Below are positions 23,732 through 32,064 of a DNA stretch of 36,271 nt, one piece after another. This DNA is from Clostridium tetanomorphum (GTDB taxonomy: Bacteria; Bacillota; Clostridia; Clostridiales; Clostridiaceae), in the NCBI RefSeq assembly GCF_017873215.1, contig NZ_JAGGKA010000029.1, forward strand, positions 1-36,271. The letters run 5' to 3'. The notes under the pieces are model-generated. The model was not told where the DNA came from, searched no databases, and worked only from the letters and a program-made list of their open reading frames with translations. Position 1 is the first letter of the stretch; each line of letters opens with the position of its first letter. The translations under genes were made by a program, and so were the position numbers.

Positions 23732-24637
23732 CTAGCTCTTTAGCATATTTTCTATCCTAATCATATTTTGCTTTAATATATTTATATAATCCGTATTTTC
23801 TTTATATATTGTTATTTTTAATAACTTAGGATGATATTTCTTTATAAAATTATCATTTTTTTTCAATTCTTCCTCATTGGTATATAAAAATACTATATTT
23901 TTATTTCCATTTATCTTTTCATCTACATCTTTAAACTCTTTACTTTCTACTAATTTATTGGCTTTTATACCGGAATATTTAATAAAATATTCTAGATCTT
24001 CATCTAAATAAAATATAGAATAATTTTTAAATTTATTTCCCAGTTCTTTAAACTTCTTTTCATAAGTTTCTAGCTCTTTTAATTTATCGGAAAAATTCTT
24101 TTCATATATATCTCTATTTCTAGGATCTCTATCTTGTATTGAATTCTTAATATTTAGCAGTGCTATTTTATAATTATCTATATTAATCCAATAGTATGGA
24201 TTTTCTTTTAAAATTAAATTTTTATATTTCACTTCTTTATTATAAATCAGTAAATTAACTCCTCTTGAAACATTAATAGTACCTACATTATTTTTATTTA
24301 ATTTATTTAAAAAATCATTTATCCATGGCTCCAAACCTGCCCCATTATATATAAACAAATCTTGTTTAGCTATATTGTTCAAGCTATCTTCTGAATACAC
24401 AAAATCAAATTCTTCCTTCTTATTTTTGAACATATACTGCACGAAGTGCTTATCTCCAACAATATCTTTAGCCATAAAATATAAAATTTTATCTGTTACC
24501 ATAATATTTAAATTTTCTTCATTAGTCTTTTTTATTTCCATATCTAATTCCTTTATTGAAGCATTGTTCTGTCCATTATTACAAGCAAAAAATAATACTG
24601 AAAAACACATCAATAATATATATAAACTCTTTTTCAA
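23732..24637 (-). CDS. ZnuA-like solute-binding lipoprotein lacking metal-ligand histidines
   Basis: 301 residues from the chosen start. It has a lipoprotein signal with lipobox FFAC near residue 19. The family 9 (ZnuA/MntC/TroA) fold is recognised from DLFIYNGAGLEPWINDFLNK (compare the family phrase around YNGLGLEPW) and from NPYYWINIDNYKIALLNIKN and DPRNRDIYEKNF. The usual ligand histidines are absent: the DPH of the first site aligns with EEF, and the histidine before the tryptophan is tyrosine. No permease or ATPase is adjacent. TTG 24637 is chosen because the ribosome site GAGGTG (24644-24649) covers the GTG at 24646. It is the first gene of a three-gene operon. Metal import is unlikely. 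Confidence 0.7.
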   Translation of the reverse strand: MKKSLYILLMCFSVLFFACNNGQNNASIKELDMEIKKTNEENLNIMVTDKILYFMAKDIVGDKHFVQYMFKNKKEEFDFVYSEDSLNNIAKQDLFIYNGAGLEPWINDFLNKLNKNNVGTINVSRGVNLLIYNKEVKYKNLILKENPYYWINIDNYKIALLNIKNSIQDRDPRNRDIYEKNFSDKLKELETYEKKFKELGNKFKNYSIFYLDEDLEYFIKYSGIKANKLVESKEFKDVDEKINGNKNIVFLYTNEEELKKNDNFIKKYHPKLLKITIYKENTDYINILKQNMIRIENMLKS

Positions 24638-24673
24638 GTATTTCACCTCTTACAAATACATACATTTATATAT

Positions 24674-24702
24674 ATTTTACATAATGTAGTTATGTAATGC
24701 AA
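24674..24702 (-). promoter_or_regulatory. Sigma-A promoter of the ZnuA-like operon
   Basis: On the minus strand there is TTGCAT (24697-24702), a 17-base spacer, and TAAAAT (24674-24679), with a leader of about 30 nt. On the plus strand an extended -10 (TGATAAAAT, ending at 24738) probably serves the divergent HD gene. Confidence 0.6.
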
Positions 24703-24772
24703 ACTATTATTTATTAATACTATGAGTTATGATAAAATATATTTACTAATTTTTATAAAGTGAGGTATAAAT

Positions 24773-26032
24773 ATGAAGATTAACCTTGATAAAGTAATAC
24801 GATCTATATCTATAGCTTTAGACTTAGCTGAAATTAGTTCAATTGATGGAACAAATATTATAGAAGATGTCAGTAATATAAATTTTTCTGAACATAAGTT
24901 TATGCATCACGCTCAAAGGACAACCTATATTTGCTTAGAAATAGCATCACAGCTTAATTTAGATGAAAACACGAAAAAATTAATATATGTTTCTGCTTTA
25001 TTACATGACATAGGAGCAGCAAATTTTTTAAACATGAGTCATTCTTATAATGCATTTATTAAAGAACATTGTATAATTGGCGCTAATATAACAAAAAATT
25101 TTCCTATTTTAAGTAATTTATCTGAAATAATTCTATATCACCATGAAAATTATGATGGCACTGGTTCTATGGGACTACATGAAGATGATATTCCAATAGA
25201 AAGTCAAATAATTCGATTAGCTGATTTAGTAGAACTTCTTTATACAGAAAAGAGTCCTTCTTTTAAACAGAAGAATAGAATAATTAATTGGGTAAACGAA
25301 CATAGGGGGAAAATTTTCTCGTCCCAACTAGTAGATGCCTTTATAAATTCTTCTAAAAAAGATTCCTTTTGGTTCAATGTACATAATATACAATATATGG
25401 AATTCATATTAGATACTATAGCTCCTAATTTAAATACATATTTAGATTTAGATAACTTTGAAAAAATAGCATATATATTTTCAGAAATAATAGATAATAA
25501 AAGTAAATTTACTGCAAGACATTCTAGAGATATATCTAATTTAGCTTACAATGTATCTAAATATTTAAAATATCCAGAAGAAAAATGTAGAAAAATGCGC
25601 ATAGCTGGATTACTACATGATATTGGTAAATTAGCTATTCCATCAAAAATATTAGATAAAAATTCATCTTTATCTCCGGATGAGTTTTCTATTATTAAAT
25701 CTCATGTATATTATACAAAACTAATACTAGATAGAATAGGAGATATACCTGATATAAGTGAATGGGCCTCCAATCACCATGAAAAACTAAATGGTAATGG
25801 TTATCCTAGATCTTTGTCTGCTGAAGATATTTCTGAGGAATCTAGAATCATGGCTGTATGTGATATATATCAAGCTTTAACTGAAGATAGACCTTATAGA
25901 AATGGATTAAATAATGAAAGAGCCTTCTCCATTATGGATGGCATGGTTGTAGATGGATTTATATGCGAAAAATCATTAACATATTTAAAAAATTCACTAG
26001 GATATAGAAGTGGAAATTTTTCAGAAAGCTAA
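24773..26032 (+). CDS. Tandem HD / HD-GYP protein, probable cyclic-di-GMP phosphodiesterase
   Basis: 419 residues, soluble, with two HD-type domains. The first (about 40-200) has HHAQRTTYICLEIA, LLHDIGAAN and YHHENYDGTGS. The second (about 235-405) is a complete HD-GYP domain: ARHSRDISN, LLHDIGKLAIP, a histidine before YTKL, NHHEKLNGNGYPRSL and CDIYQALTEDRPYR. HD-GYP enzymes hydrolyse cyclic di-GMP. Both domains keep the HD pair, although the first lacks the GYP tripeptide. No sensor domain is visible. The ribosome site GTGAGGT precedes ATG 24773. Confidence 0.87.
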   Translation: MKINLDKVIRSISIALDLAEISSIDGTNIIEDVSNINFSEHKFMHHAQRTTYICLEIASQLNLDENTKKLIYVSALLHDIGAANFLNMSHSYNAFIKEHCIIGANITKNFPILSNLSEIILYHHENYDGTGSMGLHEDDIPIESQIIRLADLVELLYTEKSPSFKQKNRIINWVNEHRGKIFSSQLVDAFINSSKKDSFWFNVHNIQYMEFILDTIAPNLNTYLDLDNFEKIAYIFSEIIDNKSKFTARHSRDISNLAYNVSKYLKYPEEKCRKMRIAGLLHDIGKLAIPSKILDKNSSLSPDEFSIIKSHVYYTKLILDRIGDIPDISEWASNHHEKLNGNGYPRSLSAEDISEESRIMAVCDIYQALTEDRPYRNGLNNERAFSIMDGMVVDGFICEKSLTYLKNSLGYRSGNFSES

Positions 26033-26060
26033 GGTAATTAAAGTTGCCTTTTCTTTTTTA
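26031..26060 (+). terminator. Short terminator after HD-GYP gene
   Basis: The 7-bp stem AAGGTAA/TTGCCTT (26031-26037 with 26044-26050, one G-U pair) overlaps the stop codon and is followed by a T-rich run. It is weaker than the others in the window. Confidence 0.5.
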
Positions 26061-26119
26061 GTTTTTTTGGATAAAATATGTTTATAAAGATATTAAAAAT
26101 TAGAAGGTAGGTTTACTAA

Positions 26120-26581
26120 ATGGAATTTATTGTACAAAATGTTTCTCAAACAGTTGAGATAGGTAAACAAATTGGTAGATTAGCGAATCCTGGTGATATA
26201 ATTTGCTTAATAGGTGATTTAGGTACTGGGAAAACTCATTTAACCAAAGGCATTGCAGAAGGTTTAAATATTAAAGATCATATAACAAGTCCCACATTTA
26301 ATATTGTAAATGAATATAATGATGGTCGTTTAAAATTTTATCATTTTGATGTTTATAGAGTAAATGACCCTGACGAAATTGCTGCTATAGGATTCGATGA
26401 ATATATATTTGATGATGGTGTTAGTATTATAGAATGGGCTAATTATATAGAAGAGTTAATTCCAGATGAACATATGCTAATATTAATAGAAAAAATTTCA
26501 AAAGAAAATACTGATGCAAGGAAAATAACAATTAACTACTATGGTGAAAGATATAATTATATAAAGGAGATTAGACTATGA
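26120..26581 (+). CDS. tsaE: tRNA threonylcarbamoyladenosine biosynthesis ATPase TsaE
   Basis: 153 residues, normal for the family. Walker A is GDLGTGKTH near residue 33. SPTFNIVNEY follows, then YHFDVYRVNDPDE and IIEWANYIEELIP, all TsaE signatures. It hydrolyses ATP and resets the TsaB-TsaD complex during t6A synthesis. The first gene of a three-gene operon, its stop codon overlaps the start of tsaB by four bases (ATGA). Confidence 0.95.
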   Translation: MEFIVQNVSQTVEIGKQIGRLANPGDIICLIGDLGTGKTHLTKGIAEGLNIKDHITSPTFNIVNEYNDGRLKFYHFDVYRVNDPDEIAAIGFDEYIFDDGVSIIEWANYIEELIPDEHMLILIEKISKENTDARKITINYYGERYNYIKEIRL

Positions 26582-27291
26582 GAATTTTAAGCTTAGATTC
26601 AGCTACAGAGTCTGCCTCTTGTTCAATTGTAGAGGACACAAAAACATTAGGTGAAATTACTTTTAATTATAAAAAACAACATTCAGTTATACTTATGAAC
26701 ATGATAGATTCGCTTTTAAAAAATTTAAATTTAACTATTGATTCTATTGATGGATTTGTTGTATCTAAAGGTCCTGGCTCATTTACTGGTCTTAGAATAG
26801 GTAGTGCTACAATAAAGGGATTAAGTCAAGGTACAAGTAAACCATTTGTTGGGATTTCATCTCTAGATGCACTAGCCTACAATATGGCATATACTCCTGG
26901 TATAGTATGCCCTATACTTGATGCTTTAAGAAATAACGTTTATACTGCATTGTATACTTTTACAGGCGAAAAATTAGAGAAAATAACTGATTATATGATT
27001 ATATCAGTGGATGAACTTATATCTATATTGTCTGAGAAAAATGAACCTGTATGCTTTATAGGAGATGCTACATTTAAATTTAAAGACAAACTTAAAAATT
27101 CTTTAATAGAAACAACCTTTGCTCCAACTCATTTAAATTTAGTTAGATCCTCTTCACTTGGAGAAATAGGTTTAGAGTTGTTAAAGGAAGGTTCAAAGGA
27201 TGATCTTCTAACTTTCGCTCCAATATATCTTAGAAAATCCCAGGCTGAAAGAGAATATGAAAAAAAACATGGGGCTGATATAAATGAATGA
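26578..27291 (+). CDS. tsaB: tRNA threonylcarbamoyladenosine biosynthesis protein TsaB
   Basis: 237 residues, an ASKHA-fold paralogue of TsaD without catalytic activity. It begins RILSLDSATESASCSI and has the family block VSKGPGSFTGLRIG near residue 60, then GISSLDALAYN and PILDALRNNVYTALY. It dimerises with TsaD, the subunit encoded at 12976-13998. The start overlaps tsaE by four bases and the end overlaps rimI by eight, so translation is coupled. Confidence 0.95.
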   Translation: MRILSLDSATESASCSIVEDTKTLGEITFNYKKQHSVILMNMIDSLLKNLNLTIDSIDGFVVSKGPGSFTGLRIGSATIKGLSQGTSKPFVGISSLDALAYNMAYTPGIVCPILDALRNNVYTALYTFTGEKLEKITDYMIISVDELISILSEKNEPVCFIGDATFKFKDKLKNSLIETTFAPTHLNLVRSSSLGEIGLELLKEGSKDDLLTFAPIYLRKSQAEREYEKKHGADINE

Positions 27292-27733
27292 TATAAATAT
27301 AGTAAAAGCTTCAATAGAACATATTGATGATATATTTAAAATAAGCAGTTTAAGCTTTCCTGTTTCTTGGAGTAAAGATTCTATAGAAAAAGAAATTAAA
27401 TTTAATTCTAATGCAAACTATTTGGTAGCTATAAAAAATAATGTAATTATAGGATTCGGTGGACTATGGATAATACTAGATGAAGCTCATATAACTAATA
27501 TAGCCGTACATCCTGAGTATAGAGGCATAGGAATAGGATCTATGTTATTGTATGCTTTAATAGCCTTATGTAAAAACAAGTCTGTTGAGCATATGACTTT
27601 AGAAGTGAGAAAATCAAATATTGCAGCTCAGAATCTATATAAAAAATTTAATTTTATAGAGGAAGGCATGAGAAAAAAATATTACTCTGATAATGGTGAA
27701 GATGCACTAATTATGTGGAATCATAATATATAA
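27284..27733 (+). CDS. rimI: Ribosomal protein S18 alanine N-acetyltransferase (RimI-type GNAT)
   Basis: 149 residues, a GNAT acetyltransferase. The acetyl-CoA loop is EYRGIGIGSMLL, preceded by ITNIAVHPEYR, and the C-terminal half has LEVRKSNIAAQNLYKKFNF and KYYSDNGEDALIM, all typical of RimI. Its place after tsaE-tsaB is the common Firmicute arrangement. In other bacteria RimI acetylates the N-terminus of ribosomal protein S18; the substrate here is not proven. Confidence 0.92.
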   Translation: MNDINIVKASIEHIDDIFKISSLSFPVSWSKDSIEKEIKFNSNANYLVAIKNNVIIGFGGLWIILDEAHITNIAVHPEYRGIGIGSMLLYALIALCKNKSVEHMTLEVRKSNIAAQNLYKKFNFIEEGMRKKYYSDNGEDALIMWNHNI

Positions 27734-27755
27734 AAAGTGTAATACACTTTTTTTA
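27732..27755 (+). terminator. Terminator after rimI
   Basis: The 9-bp perfect stem AAAAAGTGT/ACACTTTTT with a 3-base loop is followed by T and overlaps the rimI stop region. On the other strand it also ends in T, so it may serve tyrS too. Confidence 0.8.
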
Positions 27756-27892
27756 GAGTACAGATAAAAGAGCACAGATATGAAAAATTTTCTTTCCTAA
27801 CACTATAGAAAATTCTTTATTTTAAAATTTTTTGTAGTGCTAACGGATAAAATTTCTCCTTATCTTTACTCTTCGCTCTGTACCCTAAAAAA
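27749..27892. repeat. Long imperfect intergenic palindrome between rimI and tyrS
   Basis: The left arm (about 27749-27806) and right arm (about 27833-27892) are imperfectly complementary over almost 60 bases, with matched blocks TTTTTTAG-GTACAGA, AAGAG, AGATA, ATTTT and AGTGTTA-type ends. The loop is about 26 bases. The left arm has the short direct repeat ACAGATA twice. It carries no reading frame. It could be a small nonautonomous element, a repeated intergenic unit, or simply a large bidirectional terminator. Confidence 0.65.
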
Positions 27893-27908
27893 ATTTCATA
27901 TCAATTTT

Positions 27909-29129
27909 TTATTCTAATATTATTCTATGATAATTTTTCTTTCCTCTTCTTACAAGCATACTTCCATCTTCAAAAAATTCTTCTGTTATTATTAAATTTG
28001 TATCTGTTACTTTTTCATTGTTTAAATTTAATCCACCTTGCTGTATTAATCTTCTTCCTTCAGCCTTTGATGGAAGTACTTTAGTTTCTACTAATATATC
28101 TAATATTGGGGAATTAAGCTTATCCTTTGATATTGAAACTGTTGGTACATTATCCATATTGATTCCACCAGAAAATAGTGCTTCTGCAGCTTCTTTAGCT
28201 TTTTGAGCTTCTTCTCCTCCATGTATAAGTTTTGTAACTTCATATGCTAAAATCTTTTTAGCTTCATTTATTTCAGCTCCCTGAAGCGCTCCTAGTCTTC
28301 TAACTTCATTCATAGGTAAAAATGTTAATAGCGCTAGACATTTTTCTACATCTGCATCATCCACATTTCTCCAATATTGATAAAACTCATATGGAGATGT
28401 TTTATCTTTATCTAACCATAATGCTCCTTTTTCTGTTTTACCCATTTTTTTACCTTCGCTATTAGTAAGTAAAGTACAAGTCATAGCAAAAGCTGGCTTT
28501 GCTTCCTTTCTTCTTATAAGATCAGTTCCTGCTAACATATTTGACCACTGATCATCTCCACCTAATTCCATTACACAATTATATCTTCTATTAAGTTCTA
28601 AGAAGTCATACCCTTGCATTAACATATAATTAAATTCTAGAAATGACAAACCCTTTTCTAATCTTTGCTTAAAACATTCTGCTGTAAGCATTTTATTTAC
28701 TGAAAAGTGTACCCCTATTTCCCTTATAAATTCAACATAATTAAGCTTTAAAAGCCAATCTGCATTATTAGCAAGTATAGCTTTGTCATCAGAAAAGTCT
28801 ATAAATCTTGAAAGTTGCTTTTTTATACATGCAACATTATCATCTATAACTTCCTTAGATAACATTTTTCTCATATCAGTTTTACCGCTAGGGTCTCCTA
28901 TCATAACGGTTCCCCCTCCAACTAATGCTATTGGTCTATGACCTGCTCTTTGCATATGTGCCATCATCATAAGGGGTAAAAAATGCCCTATATGCAAACT
29001 ATCTGCTGTTGGATCAAATCCTATATAAAATGTAGTCTTTTCTTTATTTAATAATTCTTTTATTTCTTCTTCGTGAGTTAACTGCTTTATGTAACCACGT
29101 TCCATTAGTATATCGTATACATTATTCAT
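27909..29129 (-). CDS. tyrS: Tyrosyl-tRNA synthetase
   Basis: 406 residues from the chosen start, the normal bacterial length. It attaches tyrosine to tRNA-Tyr. Class I motifs are LHIGHF near residue 45 and KMGKT near residue 233 (the KMSKS loop). The TyrRS-specific GYDFLELN and GGDDQWSNM stretches are present. The C-terminal S4 RNA-binding domain starts around residue 340 ([20 protein letters not shown]). The longest frame adds 29 hydrophobic residues from 29216 and has no ribosome site. ATG 29129 has GGAGGG at 29138-29143. It is a single gene. The short upstream region leaves no room for a T-box. Confidence 0.96.
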   Translation of the reverse strand: MNNVYDILMERGYIKQLTHEEEIKELLNKEKTTFYIGFDPTADSLHIGHFLPLMMMAHMQRAGHRPIALVGGGTVMIGDPSGKTDMRKMLSKEVIDDNVACIKKQLSRFIDFSDDKAILANNADWLLKLNYVEFIREIGVHFSVNKMLTAECFKQRLEKGLSFLEFNYMLMQGYDFLELNRRYNCVMELGGDDQWSNMLAGTDLIRRKEAKPAFAMTCTLLTNSEGKKMGKTEKGALWLDKDKTSPYEFYQYWRNVDDADVEKCLALLTFLPMNEVRRLGALQGAEINEAKKILAYEVTKLIHGGEEAQKAKEAAEALFSGGINMDNVPTVSISKDKLNSPILDILVETKVLPSKAEGRRLIQQGGLNLNNEKVTDTNLIITEEFFEDGSMLVRRGKKNYHRIILE

Positions 29130-29198
29130 TTTATATTCCCTCCAAATAAATAAAATTATATAAATATGTAAATTAATAATAGTAATAAATATAATTAT

Positions 29199-29227
29199 AG
29201 TATATAAATAAACCATTTTTTTATCAA
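29199..29227 (-). promoter_or_regulatory. Sigma-A promoter of tyrS
   Basis: On the minus strand there is TTGATA (29222-29227), a 17-base spacer, and TATACT (29199-29204). The leader is about 65 nt. I see no T-box sequence in it, so expression is probably not controlled by uncharged tRNA-Tyr in this way. Confidence 0.75.
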
Positions 29228-29299
29228 CTTTTTATATTCTTGTAATTATAATTATTATAAAATTCCAATGTATTTACTCTTAAAAAAGGAGGCGCTTTT

Positions 29300-30127
29300 A
29301 TGCAAAGTTGGACCTTTAATTCTTTGGTTCTAGCAAATGAAATAAACTTAAGTAGTATAGCAGCTCATTTTGGAATTACAACTAAATTTAAATGGGGAGA
29401 TCCTTTAGTACTTTCTGATAATAATTTAAATGGAATAGTAAAAGACACAGCTAATAAATACATATACTTATATCATTTTGGTTCTATGGTATCTATAAAC
29501 ATGGAATATCATGAAATTCAAGATGTAACAAACTACATAAAAAATGTAGATACTTCCCTTAAAAATAACACTCTTAATAATTATATGGATGAGTACAAAT
29601 TAGAAATAAGCAAAGAATATGATTATACTCTTTACAATGACTTAATGACTGCTAATGAATTTAAACCCTATTACTTAGATATAATATCTTTAGTTCTTGC
29701 AAAATCTACTTCTCTTAGGAAAATTGAAATGAATATAGATAAGGTATTGGATAGTATAGAAAGTATAATCAATTATCTAGATAACGGTAAATTTAATATG
29801 TCTGATGAAAAACTAGCAAAAACCTCTGCTAATGTTTTGAGATTTAAATATAATACACTGTCCTATCTTATGTTATTAGATAAACCAAAAGCAGCCTGGG
29901 AAAATGAAGATATAGAGCATTTTTTTATAGAACTAATATCCTTTTTTGAAATTACAGATAGATATGAAAAAATAACTCATAAAACAGAACTTTTAAGAGA
30001 TATTACTGATGTCTTTGCTTCCTTAAGTCATGAAAGAAGAGGAACTAAATTAGAACTAATGGTAATTATTCTGATATTATTTGAGCTTATAATATCTTTA
30101 ATAGAATTTTTTTATAAATTCTTCTAA
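29300..30127 (+). CDS. RMD1/DUF155 family membrane-anchored protein
   Basis: 275 residues. The first 240 residues resemble the RMD1/Sif2 (DUF155) family: LYHFGSMVSINMEYHEIQDV near residue 55, then a long helical region with DIISLVLAKSTSLRKIEMNID. The last 25 residues form one membrane helix (ELMVIILILFELIISLIEFF). Members are found from yeast mitochondria to bacteria and their biochemical role is unclear. AAAAAAGGAGG precedes ATG 29300. It stands alone and ends at a strong terminator. Confidence 0.8.
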   Translation: MQSWTFNSLVLANEINLSSIAAHFGITTKFKWGDPLVLSDNNLNGIVKDTANKYIYLYHFGSMVSINMEYHEIQDVTNYIKNVDTSLKNNTLNNYMDEYKLEISKEYDYTLYNDLMTANEFKPYYLDIISLVLAKSTSLRKIEMNIDKVLDSIESIINYLDNGKFNMSDEKLAKTSANVLRFKYNTLSYLMLLDKPKAAWENEDIEHFFIELISFFEITDRYEKITHKTELLRDITDVFASLSHERRGTKLELMVIILILFELIISLIEFFYKFF

Positions 30128-30158
30128 AAAAGCTGAGTATACATTACTCAGCTTTTTT
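30126..30158 (+). terminator. Terminator after RMD1-like gene
   Basis: Perfect 14-bp stem (30126-30139 with 30145-30158), a 5-base loop and a T run. It overlaps the stop codon. Confidence 0.9.
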
Positions 30159-30225
30159 CATCTATATATTAATCTATATTAACTAAACGTTATTTTCCCC
30201 TTAATTAAACCCTTTTCAGCTAACT

Positions 30226-30645
30226 TTAAGCACAAACTAAATTTATATATTTCTGCATACATTCAGGTATATCTTCTTCTTCATTGACACTTATATACAA
30301 ATCAATGTTATATTCTTCTTCTAATTTTTCCAATCCATAAAACAAATGTGCCGCATCTTCCACATCTAAATCTACAATATTAAATAACCCATCTATAAAA
30401 ATGGTATCAATATCATAATCCGCAGAAAATATGCCGCACAAAAATCCGTAAAAGCTATCATGATTTTTTAAATTGTAATCACAAGTAGAAATAAACCTAA
30501 TATCCCTATGCAACTCAAACAAAGCTCTCTTATCATCGTCAATAAAAACTATATGTCCCTTATTGTCATGTACTTTATTGTTTGCCATTTCTATTAATGC
30601 TTTTGTCTTTCCTGCACCTCTTTGATCACAAAGTACTTGAATCAT
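30226..30645 (-). CDS. Small P-loop ATPase-like protein of unknown function
   Basis: 139 residues. A Walker A motif GAGKTK sits at residues 10-15 (CDQRGAGKTKALIEMANN), and a Walker B-like stretch TIFIDGL near residue 80. The rest alternates strands and helices as in a minimal RecA-like or AAA fold, but no sensor or arginine finger is obvious. No membrane segment or DNA-binding motif is seen. GGGGTGG precedes ATG 30645 and a clear promoter lies upstream. It is a single gene, not recognised further. No long hairpin follows it. Confidence 0.7.
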   Translation of the reverse strand: MIQVLCDQRGAGKTKALIEMANNKVHDNKGHIVFIDDDKRALFELHRDIRFISTCDYNLKNHDSFYGFLCGIFSADYDIDTIFIDGLFNIVDLDVEDAAHLFYGLEKLEEEYNIDLYISVNEEEDIPECMQKYINLVCA

Positions 30646-30689
30646 GTTACCACCCCTAACTATATTTTTTAAGGTTTTCCATTAAGTAA

Positions 30690-30718
30690 ATTATATAATA
30701 TTCTGAATTTTTTTTCAA
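30690..30718 (-). promoter_or_regulatory. Sigma-A promoter of the P-loop gene
   Basis: On the minus strand there is TTGAAA (30713-30718), a 17-base spacer, and TATAAT (30690-30695). Transcription would begin about 40 nt before ATG 30645. Confidence 0.75.
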
Positions 30719-30803
30719 TACAACTCACCTTTAAAGCGTAACCTAAATTCTATTATTTTAAAACAATAATCTACATTTATTTTGTTCCTTAAAAAATATA
30801 AAT

Positions 30804-31949
30804 TTATTTAAAAGAATTTGCTCCCGGATATATAATCTTAAAAGAATTTTCTCTTATAGAATTCACAAATATAAGTCTACCTCTTCCTTTAAAATATCTT
30901 TTCATTCTAAGAAATCCCCTACCAGAATCTAAAAACCTTTCTTTATTATCCAAGGTGATTAACTTTTCATATATCCACATATTACGTTTTGAGTATTGTG
31001 ATAAACTTATATTTTTCCCATTCATAAGTACTCCTGGACTAATAAGAGTTATACTATTGTAATTTAATTTTATTTCTATCTCTCTATAAGATAGTGTATA
31101 ATCTCTATAAAGAATAGCATTTCTTATACCTTCAAATATTCCATTTACAGGATAATTTTTAGGCAGAATCTTTCTTAAAGTATCTTCACAACTATCTAAA
31201 ATAGAAAGTAAATTTCCTTGTATTACTATAGTTTCTTTAAAATTTTTATTTACTTTATTGATAATTTTTATCATATTATGTGGTATATATATACTACTTA
31301 AATCTGAAAAAACCAATATTCCACCAAAAGTAACCATATATTTATTGGAATCCTTATCAAAGATTATAATAGAAGCATTTTCCATAAGGCTTATTAAATT
31401 ATCTTCATTTATTTCTATACCTTTTAATTTAAAATATTTATACACTAAATTAGTATTTATACAGTCTATATCACTTCTTACTATGGGACATAACTCTGTA
31501 TTTAAACTTAAGTTTTCTTGCAATGCAGATATTATTTCGTCTTTTCTCATAGTATCTGTAGTTGAACCTCTTCTTATATAAAATGCTCCATTTTCTCTTA
31601 GTTGATATGGTTTTTGTGGCCCATCATATATATTGATTATAGCCAACTTTTTGTTTTCAAAATTAATAAATTCTAAAGATACTGGAATAGGTGGTTCACA
31701 TCTTGAACTAACTATTTGTTGAATCTGTTCCTCACCATATTTTTTTTCTTCTATTCCTATAACTTTTTTAGTTTTATCTTCTATACCTATTATAAGATAA
31801 CCTCTTCCACCCTTAGAATTAGCTATAGCGCAAATATCTTTAGCAAATTCCTTTCTACCGCTTTCCACATCTAAATCTAATTTTTGTTTAAAATCAACTT
31901 TAGTTCCTTCTCCTCTTTTTATCAAATTTAAAAGTCTTTTTCTATCCAT
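30804..31949 (-). CDS. AlbA_2 (Schlafen-like) domain protein, putative regulator
   Basis: 381 residues. The N-terminal AlbA_2 domain (about 10-125) has GEGTKVDFKQKLDLD, then ICAIANSKGGRGYLIIGIED and the Schlafen-type PQKPYQLRENGAFYIRRGS. The central and C-terminal part resembles the diverged ATPase-like C-terminal domain often paired with AlbA_2 (FEGIRNAILYRDYTL near residue 285 and ISPGVLMNG). Such proteins are usually annotated as transcriptional regulators and can bind nucleic acid; the target is unknown. GAGGGT precedes ATG 31949. It shares strand with gerC but lies 115 bp downstream of it. Confidence 0.82.
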   Translation of the reverse strand: MDRKRLLNLIKRGEGTKVDFKQKLDLDVESGRKEFAKDICAIANSKGGRGYLIIGIEDKTKKVIGIEEKKYGEEQIQQIVSSRCEPPIPVSLEFINFENKKLAIINIYDGPQKPYQLRENGAFYIRRGSTTDTMRKDEIISALQENLSLNTELCPIVRSDIDCINTNLVYKYFKLKGIEINEDNLISLMENASIIIFDKDSNKYMVTFGGILVFSDLSSIYIPHNMIKIINKVNKNFKETIVIQGNLLSILDSCEDTLRKILPKNYPVNGIFEGIRNAILYRDYTLSYREIEIKLNYNSITLISPGVLMNGKNISLSQYSKRNMWIYEKLITLDNKERFLDSGRGFLRMKRYFKGRGRLIFVNSIRENSFKIIYPGANSFK

Positions 31950-32064
31950 ATTTATACCCTCATTATTAATTAGTTAATTATATTATATGATATTCATTAA
32001 AATTATTATAATAACTCTTACTTATTATCATATATATTACCAGAAAATAAATTTAATTTCCATT

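Noticed and set aside
29130-29216. 29-residue hydrophobic N-terminal extension of TyrS
   Set aside because: No ribosome site, no counterpart in the family, and it would overlap the promoter.
29130-29299. T-box riboswitch in front of tyrS
   Set aside because: The gap is too short, and neither the T-box sequence nor a terminator hairpin is present; a plain promoter explains it.
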